Positions 1-8,201 of a stretch of 64,000 bases of DNA are shown in pieces. Where the stretch lies: NCBI RefSeq assembly GCF_048265165.1, contig NZ_JBLXCD010000001.1:248001-312000 (forward strand). Reading direction: 5' to 3'. Each line of letters begins with the position of its first letter. Within the stretch, counting starts at the first letter, position 1. The notes under the pieces are model-generated. The model was not told the DNA's origin. It was given only the letters and a program-made list of their open reading frames with translations, and ran no database searches. The position numbers were made by a program, and so were the translations under genes. Source of the stretch: Oceanospirillum sp048265165 (GTDB lineage Bacteria; Pseudomonadota; Gammaproteobacteria; Pseudomonadales; Halomonadaceae).

Positions 1-2
1 CT

Positions 3-1304
3 GTGGCAGCAGCGCTCTTCAGCGGGCAGGCGATGTCTGCGGGTTTTGCGCTGAATGACCATAGTGCAACTGCATCCGGTAATGCATTAGCCGGCGCGGC
101 AGCTGGTCGTTCTGATATCTCATTCAGTTTCTGGAATCCAGCCCTTTTTACTAATGCCAAGGGTATTGAATTATATGGCTCTGGGGCATGGGTTATGCCA
201 GAGATGGATGTGACGGTGAACTCAGCATCGGCGCCTGCTTCATTTGGTGGTTTTCCCGTCTCGGGTTCAAACCCCTCAGGAGTGGTTGATGATTCCCTGG
301 TTCCATCTATCTATTTTGCGTACCCTTTGAGTGAGAAGACCGTTTTGGGTACATCGCTTAACGTACCTTTTGGTTTATCCGGTAAGTATGGTACGGACTG
401 GCCTGGACGTTTTCATTCCGCAAAGACAGGGGTGGAAGACATTTCTCTCTCGGCAACCTTGGCGCATCAGTTAAATCAAAAGTGGGCTATAGGTGCCAGT
501 GTTCAGGTTCATAGTGGCGAGGTTCAGCTGGACTCGGTTATTCCTGATTCCCCTCTACTGTCTACGGACAAAGAAGGCTATGGAGATCTGGATGCCGATG
601 ATGTTACTTACGGTTTTGCACTGGGTGCAATGTTTGAGCCGGTTAAAGGTACGCGTTTAGGTTTGGGTTACCGAAGTGAAGTAGACTTCGACTTTGAAGG
701 GGATGCTAAGTTTACAGATGTAAGTCCGGCGCTTGGTTCTATGGGGGCCAATCTTGGCATTGATGATGCTGCAATTTCAGACAGTTTGTCTTTCCCTTCA
801 GTGCTGACATTGAGTGCTGAGCATGAGCTGAATGATAAGCTTATGTTGGGTGTTACCGCGATGCGAACGGGGTGGAGCTCGCTGGATGAGATGCGAATCA
901 AATATGAAGAAGGCGCAGACGGTAAGGCTCAAAACGATACCGTGTTAACCTTCGATTTTGAGGATCAGTGGTTCTATTCGGCAGGTCTGACTTACCAGAT
1001 GTCTGAGGCGCTGACCTTGCGTTCAGGCTTGGCGGTTGATAACTCACCGGCTAAAGATGAGTACCGCTCACCAAGAACACCTGATGGTGATCGTAAGTGG
1101 TTCTCTGTGGGTGCAAGCTATCGCTTGGGTAGTGCCGGAGAAATCACAGCCGCTTATACCCATGTTGCGGTTGATGACGTGAGTGTTGTTCGGGATGGCT
1201 CATTTCCAAATGGCTCAACGGAAGATGGTGCAAGAGGCGAGTTAGATGCTGATTACGAGACCAGTGCTGATGTGATTTCTATAGCTTACAACATGTCCTT
1301 CTGA
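3..1304 (+). CDS. FadL-type outer membrane transport protein (5' end outside window)
   Basis: Outer-membrane beta-barrel of the FadL/OmpP1/TodX family, which passes long-chain fatty acids or other hydrophobic compounds. The reading frame is open to the left edge. The first visible residues (VAAALFSGQAMSAGFALND) look like the end of a signal peptide with cleavage near AMSA-GF, so the true start codon lies upstream. The mature N-terminus (GFALNDHSATASGNALAG) and the following NPAL segment are typical of the family. The rest is alternating strands ending in an aromatic C-terminus (AYNMSF), the usual barrel end signal. The gene is followed by a strong terminator shared with the convergent gene. 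The substrate cannot be told from sequence. Confidence 0.9.
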   Translation: MAAALFSGQAMSAGFALNDHSATASGNALAGAAAGRSDISFSFWNPALFTNAKGIELYGSGAWVMPEMDVTVNSASAPASFGGFPVSGSNPSGVVDDSLVPSIYFAYPLSEKTVLGTSLNVPFGLSGKYGTDWPGRFHSAKTGVEDISLSATLAHQLNQKWAIGASVQVHSGEVQLDSVIPDSPLLSTDKEGYGDLDADDVTYGFALGAMFEPVKGTRLGLGYRSEVDFDFEGDAKFTDVSPALGSMGANLGIDDAAISDSLSFPSVLTLSAEHELNDKLMLGVTAMRTGWSSLDEMRIKYEEGADGKAQNDTVLTFDFEDQWFYSAGLTYQMSEALTLRSGLAVDNSPAKDEYRSPRTPDGDRKWFSVGASYRLGSAGEITAAYTHVAVDDVSVVRDGSFPNGSTEDGARGELDADYETSADVISIAYNMSF

Positions 1305-1324
1305 TCTAGCTTGTTCCAGTAGTA

Positions 1325-1353
1325 AAAAGAGCCGGTTTCCGGCTCTTTTTTTT
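1325..1353 (+). terminator. Rho-independent terminator after fadL-like gene
   Basis: Perfect 7-bp stem GAGCCGG (1329-1335) / CCGGCTC (1339-1345) with a TTT loop and eight T residues. Flanking A residues make it potentially bidirectional, serving the convergent kfrA-like gene that ends at 1377. Confidence 0.9.
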
Positions 1354-1376
1354 GCATGAATTTAGCGATTATTCTT

Positions 1377-2417
1377 TTATTTTTCGTGTATAGCTTGTGT
1401 TGCTATAAGCTGTTGCTTGAGCTTATCCATGCTTTTGAAAAATGCATCTTCCAGGCTTTTTAGCTTTTTATCTGTATTGTCTATGCTAGCACTATTTGTT
1501 GTTTTGAGATTGCCTAGCTCAGTACTGAGCTGGTTTATGGCTCTGTTGTTGGTCGCTGCTTCGTTAGTTTGCTCTGAGATATGTTGCTGAATCTGCTTAA
1601 GCGTCAACAGGGCTTCTTTATTGTTTTCCAGATTTGATTTGTTGAGTTCCAGCTGTTTCTTTTCCTGTTGCTCTGCTCGTTGATCGCGCTCTTTGAGTTG
1701 CTGTCTCAGATCGTCGATTTGTCTGATCCAGTATTGCTCTGAATCGGTGCTGCGTTTTCGTTCTTCATTAAGCTGTACCTCAAACTGTGAAAGAGCACTG
1801 CAGAGATCGGAGTACAGCTGCTCATTCTTACTCGTCAGAGTTTGTGTGAGGGTGCTTATTTTTTTCTCATAGCTCTGACTCAGGGCTTGAAGCTTGTCTT
1901 GTTGCGTGTTGAGTTCTTCCTGTGTGTTCTCAAGTCTCTGGTTTAGGACCTCTTTCTCATCGAGAGACGCTTCCAGTTTTATCTCGGCTATTCCGGCCTG
2001 CTTCTCCAGTAAGCGGATCTCTCTGAGAAGTGCTTCATTTTTATCCTCCAGCCACTTGTTGCGTTTCTCCGTGGCGAGACTTTGTTCTATAGCGTTCTGC
2101 TTTTCAGATTCGGCTTTATCCAGTGTTTTCTGGATCTCCTGTTTGTAGCTTTCAAGCTCTTTGGTGGCATCCTCCCTTGCTTGCTGCCATACCGCCTGGA
2201 CCATGCTGTTCAGATTGTCTGGTGCTGCTGTTCCACCGGCAATCATGGGTTTTTGCTGCCTCTCAACTCTCCAGCGCTTCAGATGCTCCGATATGGTGGT
2301 GAAACTACCGGTTCCGAGTCGTTCCCGTAAACCTGCAATAGTCGGGTTCAGTCCCTCTGATTGCATCTCATCGATAGCTTGCTTTACATCGTTATAGCTA
2401 ATGCCATTTCTCGCCAT
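1377..2417 (-). CDS. KfrA-like DNA-binding coiled-coil protein
   Basis: The N-terminal part (about residues 1-60: NGISYNDVKQAIDEM, GLNPTIAGLRERLGTGSF, TTISEHLKRW) matches the KfrA-type N-terminal DNA-binding domain (PF11740-like). Residues about 75-330 are an almost unbroken heptad-rich coiled coil rich in Glu, Gln, Lys and Leu. Plasmid KfrA proteins bind their own operator and form filaments linked to segregation. Chromosomal relatives like this one are often seen beside a tyrosine recombinase, as here, where the divergent neighbour starts at 2647. The intergenic region carries repeats suited to autoregulation. The chromosomal function is unknown. Confidence 0.85.
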   Translation of the reverse strand: MARNGISYNDVKQAIDEMQSEGLNPTIAGLRERLGTGSFTTISEHLKRWRVERQQKPMIAGGTAAPDNLNSMVQAVWQQAREDATKELESYKQEIQKTLDKAESEKQNAIEQSLATEKRNKWLEDKNEALLREIRLLEKQAGIAEIKLEASLDEKEVLNQRLENTQEELNTQQDKLQALSQSYEKKISTLTQTLTSKNEQLYSDLCSALSQFEVQLNEERKRSTDSEQYWIRQIDDLRQQLKERDQRAEQQEKKQLELNKSNLENNKEALLTLKQIQQHISEQTNEAATNNRAINQLSTELGNLKTTNSASIDNTDKKLKSLEDAFFKSMDKLKQQLIATQAIHEK

Positions 2418-2468
2418 TTTCCGCTAATTCCTGATCTGGTAACGCACACATAGGTCATTAATAAATGA

Positions 2469-2492
2469 TATTACGTATTATGTATTACGTAT
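2469..2492. repeat. Direct repeats TATTACGTAT upstream of kfrA-like gene
   Basis: Two copies of TATTACGTAT (2469-2478 and 2483-2492), 14 bp apart start to start, within an AT-rich stretch 52 bp upstream of the kfrA-like start. The spacing and location suit an autoregulatory operator. The binding protein is inferred. Confidence 0.45.
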
Positions 2493-2515
2493 AAAATATA
2501 ATCAAATCTACCTTT

Positions 2516-2545
2516 AATTCACGGTAACTCTAATAACCGTGAATT
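2516..2545. repeat. Inverted repeat with 10-bp arms between kfrA-like gene and recombinase
   Basis: Perfect arms AATTCACGGT (2516-2525) and ACCGTGAATT (2536-2545) separated by 10 bp. It could be an operator or a core site for the adjacent tyrosine recombinase, whose family typically binds 10-13 bp arms around a 6-8 bp (here 10 bp) spacer. Confidence 0.5.
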
Positions 2546-2646
2546 TTAATGATTACACTGCTAAAATAAGATGGTGCTGAAGCCATGGCACTCGCTGGGG
2601 CTTATAGGGCAAGCAAAGGGTCAAAATAACGGGTAGCTGGCAGAAA

Positions 2647-3885
2647 ATGACTGACTTAATAAAGAGAGAAGGCGCAGCTGATGAGGGGGCGGGAACGGGT
2701 CGAGCTAAACCGGTTCAGGCCCACCGGCTTGTACCTTTAGAAAGACTGCTGGTTGATCGGGTGCAGATACCCGAGTCTTTAAATGGGCGATTTGGCGCTA
2801 ACAGAAATGAGATGGCCCCTCAGATTGCTGCAAACACCGACCTTGAAGCTGTTCAGAGCTGGCTGCTTGAATACCAGGACTCTCCTGAGACCTTCCGTAG
2901 TTATCGTCGAGAGGCAGAGCGTCTCATCCTCTGGTGTTGGTATCAGCAAGGAAAAGCGTTATCTGATCTTAACCGGCAGGATATTGCGGACTATCAGGCT
3001 TTTATAAAAAAACCTGAGCCTGAAGGTCAGTGGTGCGGAGAGCCTTGCGCCAGAACATCTCCAGACTGGAAGCCTTTTAAGAGAGGGCTGAGTGCTAACA
3101 GTCAGAAGCAGACCATCACAATTTTAAAAGGCCTTTTTAGCTATCTGCGTGATGCCGACTATCTCAGGGGTAACCCTTTTGCGCTGATTCGACAGAAACA
3201 AGGACAGAGTTTGGCCCTGCAGCAATCGAAAAAGGTTGAACGCTATCTTGAACAGACCGATATTCAGCTTATGTTTAAGCGTTATGAGGCTCACGGAGCT
3301 GAGATTGAGGCATCGTCAGGTAAGTCTGAACGTGAGTTTATGCGGGAAAAAACACTGCTTTATTTTCTTTACTATCTTGCCCCAAGGGTAAGTGAAGTTG
3401 CCAGCTGTAGAATGGGAGATTTTTTTCTGCGGCGTGGGCGTTGGTGGTGGCGGGTTCTGGGTAAAGGTAAAAAGTATGCTGAAATTCCCGTGCCGGAGCC
3501 GTTGATGGCTCAGGTTCGGCGGTATCGAGCATTCCTTGGTTTGTCGCCAGAGCCCGAGGTGGGTGAGGAGGGTGCTTTCATTCGCTCCACCCGCGGAACA
3601 AATTCAATTAGCGCGAATATGATTTACCGGTTGAGCAAAAAAATCCTCAAAGATACCGCAGATAGTATTGAGGAGCACTTCCCTGAGTCCGCAGCCCGAA
3701 TGCGCGCTGCTTCGACACACTGGTTCCGGCATACAGCGATTACTCATCTGGCGGACAGAGGCATTGATTTGCGCCTGGTCAGCAAAACGGCCCGGCACAG
3801 TCAGTTGGAAACCACAGCGGTCTACTTTCATACTGAAGAGGAAGCTTGGCACGATGCCATTAACCCTGCGGATAAGGTTGAATAA
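2647..3885 (+). CDS. Tyrosine recombinase / phage-type integrase
   Basis: 412-residue site-specific recombinase. The N-terminal SAM-like core-binding domain spans about residues 60-185 (DLEAVQSWLLEY, TFRSYRREAERLILW). The catalytic domain follows with Arg247 in APRVSE, a Lys in LGKGKKY, His358-x-x-Arg361 in HWFRHT, His384 in ARHSQ and the nucleophile Tyr393 in AVYFH, so all catalytic residues are present. It diverges from the kfrA-like gene across a 229-bp region with inverted and direct repeats. No phage or integrative-element genes surround it, and no duplicated attachment site was noticed, so it appears to be a resident module rather than the end of an element. Its target site is unknown. 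Confidence 0.9.
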   Translation: MTDLIKREGAADEGAGTGRAKPVQAHRLVPLERLLVDRVQIPESLNGRFGANRNEMAPQIAANTDLEAVQSWLLEYQDSPETFRSYRREAERLILWCWYQQGKALSDLNRQDIADYQAFIKKPEPEGQWCGEPCARTSPDWKPFKRGLSANSQKQTITILKGLFSYLRDADYLRGNPFALIRQKQGQSLALQQSKKVERYLEQTDIQLMFKRYEAHGAEIEASSGKSEREFMREKTLLYFLYYLAPRVSEVASCRMGDFFLRRGRWWWRVLGKGKKYAEIPVPEPLMAQVRRYRAFLGLSPEPEVGEEGAFIRSTRGTNSISANMIYRLSKKILKDTADSIEEHFPESAARMRAASTHWFRHTAITHLADRGIDLRLVSKTARHSQLETTAVYFHTEEEAWHDAINPADKVE

Positions 3886-3915
3886 AGTATTGCCGGGGTT
3901 CTCTCTGCCTCGGGA

Positions 3916-3944
3916 CTGACGAAACTTTTAACGGCTGCTATACT
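3916..3944 (+). promoter_or_regulatory. Predicted sigma70 promoter for sufE
   Basis: CTGACG (3916-3921), a 17-bp spacer and TATACT (3939-3944), about 107 bp upstream of the sufE start. Match to TTGACA/TATAAT is 4/6 and 5/6. Predicted by eye. Confidence 0.45.
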
Positions 3945-4050
3945 CGCGTCTTTCGTTAGACAGCGATCTGTTGGGCCGGTTGGCCTTCTATGCAGAGGCT
4001 ATCCTTTATCGCTTTTTACCTAAATACAAATATTGGAAGGCAGCGTTATT

Positions 4051-4464
4051 ATGTCCGAAATCAATCAGGCGCAGTTAGATCTTGTTGATGAGTTTGAGTT
4101 TTTTGACGATTGGATGGACAAGTATCAGTACATCATTGATATGGGAAAGAAGTTGCCTGAATTTCCGGATGAGTGGAGAACGGATCTTAATAAAATTGAT
4201 GGTTGCCAGTCTCAGGTCTGGATCCACCATGAATTTGCTGATGGCAAAATTAAACTATATGCGATTAGTGATGCTGCAATTGTTTCAGGCCTGATAGCGA
4301 TGTTGTTACGCATCTATGATAACCGCAAGCCTGCTGATATTTTGGCGACCACACCTGAATTTTTAGCGAAGCTGGGGCTGGATAAACACCTGAGTCCGAC
4401 ACGTAGCAATGGCCTGCACGCTATGCTGCAGAGAATCGGTGAGCTGGCGACCCATTACGCCTGA
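4051..4464 (+). CDS. sufE: SufE family cysteine desulfuration protein
   Basis: 137-residue SufE/CsdE protein, which accepts persulfide sulfur from a SufS- or CsdA-type desulfurase and passes it on for Fe-S cluster assembly in the cytosol. The active Cys52 lies in KIDGCQSQVW. The family fold is visible through DDWMDKYQYIIDMGKKLP, SGLIAMLLRIYDN and the C-terminal helix GLHAMLQRIGELA. The frame could extend to a TTG at 4033, but ATG 4051 has GGAAGG about 10 bp upstream. No desulfurase gene is adjacent. It could be CsdE rather than SufE. Confidence 0.9.
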   Translation: MSEINQAQLDLVDEFEFFDDWMDKYQYIIDMGKKLPEFPDEWRTDLNKIDGCQSQVWIHHEFADGKIKLYAISDAAIVSGLIAMLLRIYDNRKPADILATTPEFLAKLGLDKHLSPTRSNGLHAMLQRIGELATHYA

Positions 4465-4481
4465 TTAAGGTTTGGCTGAGC

Positions 4482-4516
4482 AAAAAGGCTGCGGGATTGC
4501 CCGTCAGCCTTTTTTA
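4482..4516 (+). terminator. Rho-independent terminator after sufE
   Basis: A-run, stem AAAAAGGCTG(CGGG) / (CCCG)TCAGCCTTTTT, then a T-run. The symmetrical A and T runs make it probably bidirectional and able to end the convergent miaE operon. Confidence 0.85.
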
Positions 4517-4528
4517 GTGGCATTGCGC

Positions 4529-5158
4529 TCACTGAAGAGGCGCTGCCTGGGGTACTACCGGCCCGCTATGAAAACGGAAGGTATCATCGTCAGCTTCAAT
4601 CAGCTCTTTTTCAATCTGAGCAAAGAAAGCGATGCGCTCATCAATAGAATCTGTTGCATACTGCTGAGCTAATTCAAGATAATCACGGTAGTGCCGTCCT
4701 TCTGATCGAACCAAAGAGCGGTAATATTTTGCCAGCGGTGCATCCAAATGAGGAATCAGGGCCATAAAGCGTTCGCAGGATCTGGCCTCGATAAATGCAC
4801 CAATAATCAGCACATCAATAAGCTCATAAATACCTTTACGCATATGCTGGCGTAGACCTGATGCATAGCGGGCGGCACTGATATGTTCATACTTGATGCC
4901 GCGCTCCTCCAGAATGCCAACAACCTGCTCAAAGTGGAGTAATTCTTCGCGGGCCAATTGTGACATTTTTTTCAGAAGATCAGGCCGGTCGACATAGCGA
5001 TACATCAGGTTCATCGCATTAGACGCTGCTTTTTTCTCGCACTGGGCGTGGTCGATAAGCAGGATATCAAGGTTTTCCAGTGCCTGTTCTACCCATAAAT
5101 CAGGTGTTGGGCAGGGTAGGAATTGATAGATTTCTTCAAGCAAATCAGGGTTTTTCAC
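4529..5158 (-). CDS. miaE: tRNA-(ms2io6A)-hydroxylase
   Basis: 209-residue non-haem di-iron monooxygenase that hydroxylates the isopentenyl side chain of ms2i6A at position 37 of tRNAs. The four-helix ferritin-like fold carries the expected iron ligands in REELLHFEQV, FIEARSCERF and SEGRHYRDYLELA. Length and sequence fit MiaE. Start is GTG at 5158, which lies inside the end of the upstream DUF1289 gene (14-bp overlap), so translation is probably coupled. It is the last gene of hisI-yidD-DUF1289-miaE. Confidence 0.93.
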   Translation of the reverse strand: MKNPDLLEEIYQFLPCPTPDLWVEQALENLDILLIDHAQCEKKAASNAMNLMYRYVDRPDLLKKMSQLAREELLHFEQVVGILEERGIKYEHISAARYASGLRQHMRKGIYELIDVLIIGAFIEARSCERFMALIPHLDAPLAKYYRSLVRSEGRHYRDYLELAQQYATDSIDERIAFFAQIEKELIEADDDTFRFHSGPVVPQAAPLQ

Positions 5159-5612
5159 AAATTAACCTGTCTGTTTCTTCTAAGATGGTTCGGTTTATCT
5201 TCTGGTAGATGATTTCCAGAAGGCGCGATGAGGTATGGTGTCGCCCTGTGTCAGGTGAGAGACCTCTGGCGTAATCGGTCAAAGTAAGGCCATAGGCTTC
5301 AATGTCCTGAATTCTGCTGGCACCCACTCTCAGGAGATCAACAATCCAGCACTCAGGGGCAAAGCGCTTAGTATAGCGAATCCGGTGCAGTTCAAGTTGT
5401 TGATGCAGTTGATCTTTATCAAGTAACTGGAAATATAGAGACACTGCATCGATCGTCAGTTGCTCAATGCGTTGCATAACCGATTCACGTGCCTGGGCTT
5501 CAGACCGACCCCAGTTGAGAATTTCATCTGAATGACGTTTGCAGCCTCGGCAAATCTGATCACCCAACGTTGTGCTGCAGATACCGATGCAAGGGGATTC
5601 AATTCGTGCCAT
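5145..5612 (-). CDS. DUF1289 domain protein with C-terminal extension
   Basis: 155 residues from the preferred ATG at 5612. The N-terminus has the DUF1289 cysteine signature (ESPCIGICSTT...ICRGCKRHSDEI, four Cys), probably a small metal- or cluster-binding module of unknown role. Residues about 60-155 are an additional region absent from the usual 55-80 residue DUF1289 proteins. It overlaps yidD upstream and miaE downstream by 14 bp each, which implies coupled expression. A longer in-frame start at 5690 would lie well inside yidD and is less likely. Confidence 0.75.
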   Translation of the reverse strand: MARIESPCIGICSTTLGDQICRGCKRHSDEILNWGRSEAQARESVMQRIEQLTIDAVSLYFQLLDKDQLHQQLELHRIRYTKRFAPECWIVDLLRVGASRIQDIEAYGLTLTDYARGLSPDTGRHHTSSRLLEIIYQKINRTILEETDRLICEKP

Positions 5613-6018
5613 GAGACTTAGATGTATCCGTATTTTTTGGATCTGAGCTACAGCTGATGTCATCTGTATCGGTGCATGAATGATCGGCACCAGGGTTGAT
5701 AGACTTTATCCCGCTGTGTTTTGCGTGACTTTCCATAGGTTTTTTTGATTTCGGGTTGTCATCAGCGCAGCTATTGCAAGGGTGAGTTCCATTATGCCAG
5801 TAGCCTTTTTCAGGCACCGGATCGTAACCTCCTTTGGCCAGAGGGTTACAGCTCACAATACGTTTAACAGCCAGAATTGTTCCCTTAATCGCACCATGCG
5901 TTTCCAGTGCTTCCAGTGCATAGCTGGAGCAGGTTGGGTAATAGATACAACGATTGGGCAGCAACGGACTGATCATATAGCGATAGATATGAACGAAGAG
6001 TTTCAGCAGATATTTCAT
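5599..6018 (-). CDS. yidD: YidD family membrane protein insertion factor with long tail
   Basis: Residues 1-75 match YidD (YRYMISPLLPNRCIYYPTCS, GTILAVKRIVSCNPLAKGGYDPVP), a small amphipathic protein that assists YidC-dependent membrane insertion. YidD is normally about 70-90 residues. Here the frame continues to 139, adding a hydrophilic tail of about 60 residues rich in Ser, Asp, His and Cys with no hydrophobic segment. The tail end overlaps the DUF1289 gene by 14 bp. YidD genes usually sit in the rpmH-rnpA-yidD-yidC cluster, and here it is instead downstream of hisI with 33 bp between. Confidence 0.88.
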   Translation of the reverse strand: MKYLLKLFVHIYRYMISPLLPNRCIYYPTCSSYALEALETHGAIKGTILAVKRIVSCNPLAKGGYDPVPEKGYWHNGTHPCNSCADDNPKSKKPMESHAKHSGIKSINPGADHSCTDTDDISCSSDPKNTDTSKSHGTN

Positions 6019-6051
6019 AAACCCTTCCGATGAATTGGCCTCGCTTTATTG

Positions 6052-6498
6052 CTACTTGCCATAAAGCGCTTCTGGGCTGATCAGTGGTTCCGAATTAACC
6101 CGTAATTCATCCTGATCAGCAACGGCATAAAAACAGCTGCGACGTCCGGTGTGGCAGGCAGGGCCAATCTGATCAACTAGCAGGAGCAGGGTGTCACCAT
6201 CACAATCTATACGAAGTTCCTTGAGATGCTGAATTTGACCGGATGATTCACCTTTCCGCCAATAAGCCTGACGGGAGCGCGACCAGTAGCAAACACGCTG
6301 TGTTTTTAAGGTTTCTTTAATAGCGTCGAGATTCATCCACGCCATCATCACAACTTCATGGGTATCGTACTGTTGAGCAATAGCAGGGATCAAACCATCA
6401 GCGTTAAATTTCAGGTGGTTAAGTGCTGTCTCCAGATCAAAGCTTTGATTGAGCTCCGCCTTTTCGAGCAGTTTCCAGTTGAATGGGACGCTTGTCAT
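6052..6498 (-). CDS. hisI: Phosphoribosyl-AMP cyclohydrolase
   Basis: 148-residue stand-alone HisI, which opens the adenine ring of phosphoribosyl-AMP in the third step of histidine synthesis. Zinc and magnesium ligands are visible in RIDCDGDTLLLLV and GPACHTGRRSCFY, along with the conserved VVMMAWMN and TGQ-like SSGQIQHLKEL segments. No HisE domain is fused and no other his gene is nearby. The start at 6498 has AAGG at good spacing. It leads the yidD-DUF1289-miaE group. Confidence 0.95.
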   Translation of the reverse strand: MTSVPFNWKLLEKAELNQSFDLETALNHLKFNADGLIPAIAQQYDTHEVVMMAWMNLDAIKETLKTQRVCYWSRSRQAYWRKGESSGQIQHLKELRIDCDGDTLLLLVDQIGPACHTGRRSCFYAVADQDELRVNSEPLISPEALYGK

Positions 6499-6581
6499 AA
6501 TAAAGCCTTAATTCCGGTTAATCGTGATGGTTTTAATCTCGGTCTGGTAAACTAGGTTTTGATTTTATCTAATACCCTGCT

Positions 6582-7418
6582 TCAGGCCTGCGTTTTGCTG
6601 TCCAAAGGTTTTTTTCGGGCAGCCACTATAGCAGAAACAGTAAAAGTTGCAGCCGCCAGCAAAATGATACAGGCACCGGCGGGCAGGTCCGGTTGGTAAG
6701 AGATAGCCAAACCTCCAGAGGTAAACAGCAAGCCAAGTAACGATGCCAATCCCATCATGCTGGCGAGTGTTCTGGTGTAGTGTCCTGCAATAGCTGCCGG
6801 AAGCGTAAGCAAGGCGATCACAAGAATCAGCCCTACGACCTGAATCATCAGAACGACAGTTAAGGCAACAATGCATAAAAGTAATAAATAAAGCACGTTG
6901 ACAGGGAGTCCGCGCAACTTGGCAAACTGAGGGTCAAAAGCGACGGCCTGAAAAGGGCGATAGAGCAGGGCAATGGCGACTACAATGACGGCATCCATGC
7001 CGGCCATTAACCAGAGGTCATTCTGGGCAACCAGGAGGATATTGCCAAAAAGATAGCTCATCAGATCAACCTGATACCCAGGTGTTTGACTGATAAAAAT
7101 GATACCAATCGCCATGCCGGCAGCCCACAGGGCACCTATCAGCGTGTCTTCACGCTCTTGCCAGTATAGTTTGACCATGCCGATGATGAGTGCGGAAATA
7201 ACTGCTGCAATCAGAGCGCCAATAAAAGGCGAGCCACCGAGGTAGTAGGCGACACCCATACCGCCCATGACGGAGTGTGCAATGCCTCCGGCCAGATAAC
7301 TGATCCGCATGACTACAACATAGCTACCGATCAGCCCGCAGGCAATACTGGTCAGAACACCCGCTAGCAGTGCATTCTGCAGAAAGGTTTGTTCAGTTAC
7401 TGCGGAAAAAAATTCCAT
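6582..7418 (-). CDS. znuB: Zinc ABC transporter permease
   Basis: 278-residue ABC-3 family permease with about eight hydrophobic helices, starting with the typical FLQNALLAGVLTSIACGLIGSYVVVMR and including ISYLAGGIAHS and the DPQFAKLRGLP loop. It forms the membrane channel for Zn2+ (or Mn2+) import with the adjacent ATPase and binding protein. It is third in the operon, 36 bp after znuC. Confidence 0.92.
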   Translation of the reverse strand: MEFFSAVTEQTFLQNALLAGVLTSIACGLIGSYVVVMRISYLAGGIAHSVMGGMGVAYYLGGSPFIGALIAAVISALIIGMVKLYWQEREDTLIGALWAAGMAIGIIFISQTPGYQVDLMSYLFGNILLVAQNDLWLMAGMDAVIVVAIALLYRPFQAVAFDPQFAKLRGLPVNVLYLLLLCIVALTVVLMIQVVGLILVIALLTLPAAIAGHYTRTLASMMGLASLLGLLFTSGGLAISYQPDLPAGACIILLAAATFTVSAIVAARKKPLDSKTQA

Positions 7419-7454
7419 ATATGTATACCGTGAATGATCAACAGAGGGCTATCT

Positions 7455-8201
7455 TCAGATAGAGTGGGTGTGATGGTGAATCATATGAATATGATCGCCA
7501 TACATCTGCTCAATCACGTCTGGAGTAATGGCATGGGTTTCGTGACATAGCAGTTCTTTATTGAGACAGGCAACCCGGTCAACGTAATTCGTGATAAAAC
7601 CGATATCATGGGAGATCACAATAATCGACATGCGTTTGTTGAGCTCTTTAAATAGCTCGAAAACGCCTTTTTCCTGATGAGAATCAACACTGGCGGTAGG
7701 CTCGTCCAGCAAAAGGAGTTCAGGTTCTGTTGCTAAAGCCCTAGCGATCAGAACGCGCTGCAGCTGACCTCCGGAGAGTTGATCCAGAGTGCGTTGAGCA
7801 AATTCCGCTATGCCTGTTTCCTGCATAACTCTCAGGGCGATAGCCTTATCTTCTTTGTTGTAACGTAGCCACAGCTTACCAGGTCGAATCCGGCCCATCA
7901 GAACGGTTTCTTCAACGGTAATCGGGAAGTCACTGGGAAATCTGGCAAACTGAGGAACATAACCGAGTTTACGGCAAACCTTTTGCGGGTTGGAACCAAA
8001 AATACGTACGTCGCCATGATCCGGTTTTATCAGACCCATAATAAGCTTGAGCAAGGTGCTTTTACCGCCACCATTAGGGCCAACAAGCCCTAAAAACTCA
8101 CCTTCGCGCATAGCAAATGTGATCTCCTTCAGAACAGGAGAGGTCTGGTAGCGAAAGCTTACATTATCAAACTCGACAATGTTTTTTGCAAAGCGGCCCA
8201 T
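7455..8201 (-). CDS. znuC: Zinc ABC transporter ATP-binding protein
   Basis: 248-residue ABC ATPase: Walker A GPNGGGKST (41-49), signature LSGGQLQR, Walker B LLLLDEPTAS and the H-loop ISHDIG. The C-terminus is His-rich (HETHAI, HIHMIHHHTHS), a common ZnuC feature that may sense or bind zinc. Its ATG overlaps the znuA stop by 1 bp (TAATG). Confidence 0.94.
   Translation of the reverse strand: MGRFAKNIVEFDNVSFRYQTSPVLKEITFAMREGEFLGLVGPNGGGKSTLLKLIMGLIKPDHGDVRIFGSNPQKVCRKLGYVPQFARFPSDFPITVEETVLMGRIRPGKLWLRYNKEDKAIALRVMQETGIAEFAQRTLDQLSGGQLQRVLIARALATEPELLLLDEPTASVDSHQEKGVFELFKELNKRMSIIVISHDIGFITNYVDRVACLNKELLCHETHAITPDVIEQMYGDHIHMIHHHTHSI

Noticed and set aside
2647..3885. Integrase as the end of a prophage or integrative element
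   Set aside because: No phage, relaxase or cargo genes are adjacent and no duplicated attachment site was seen; neighbours are housekeeping genes.
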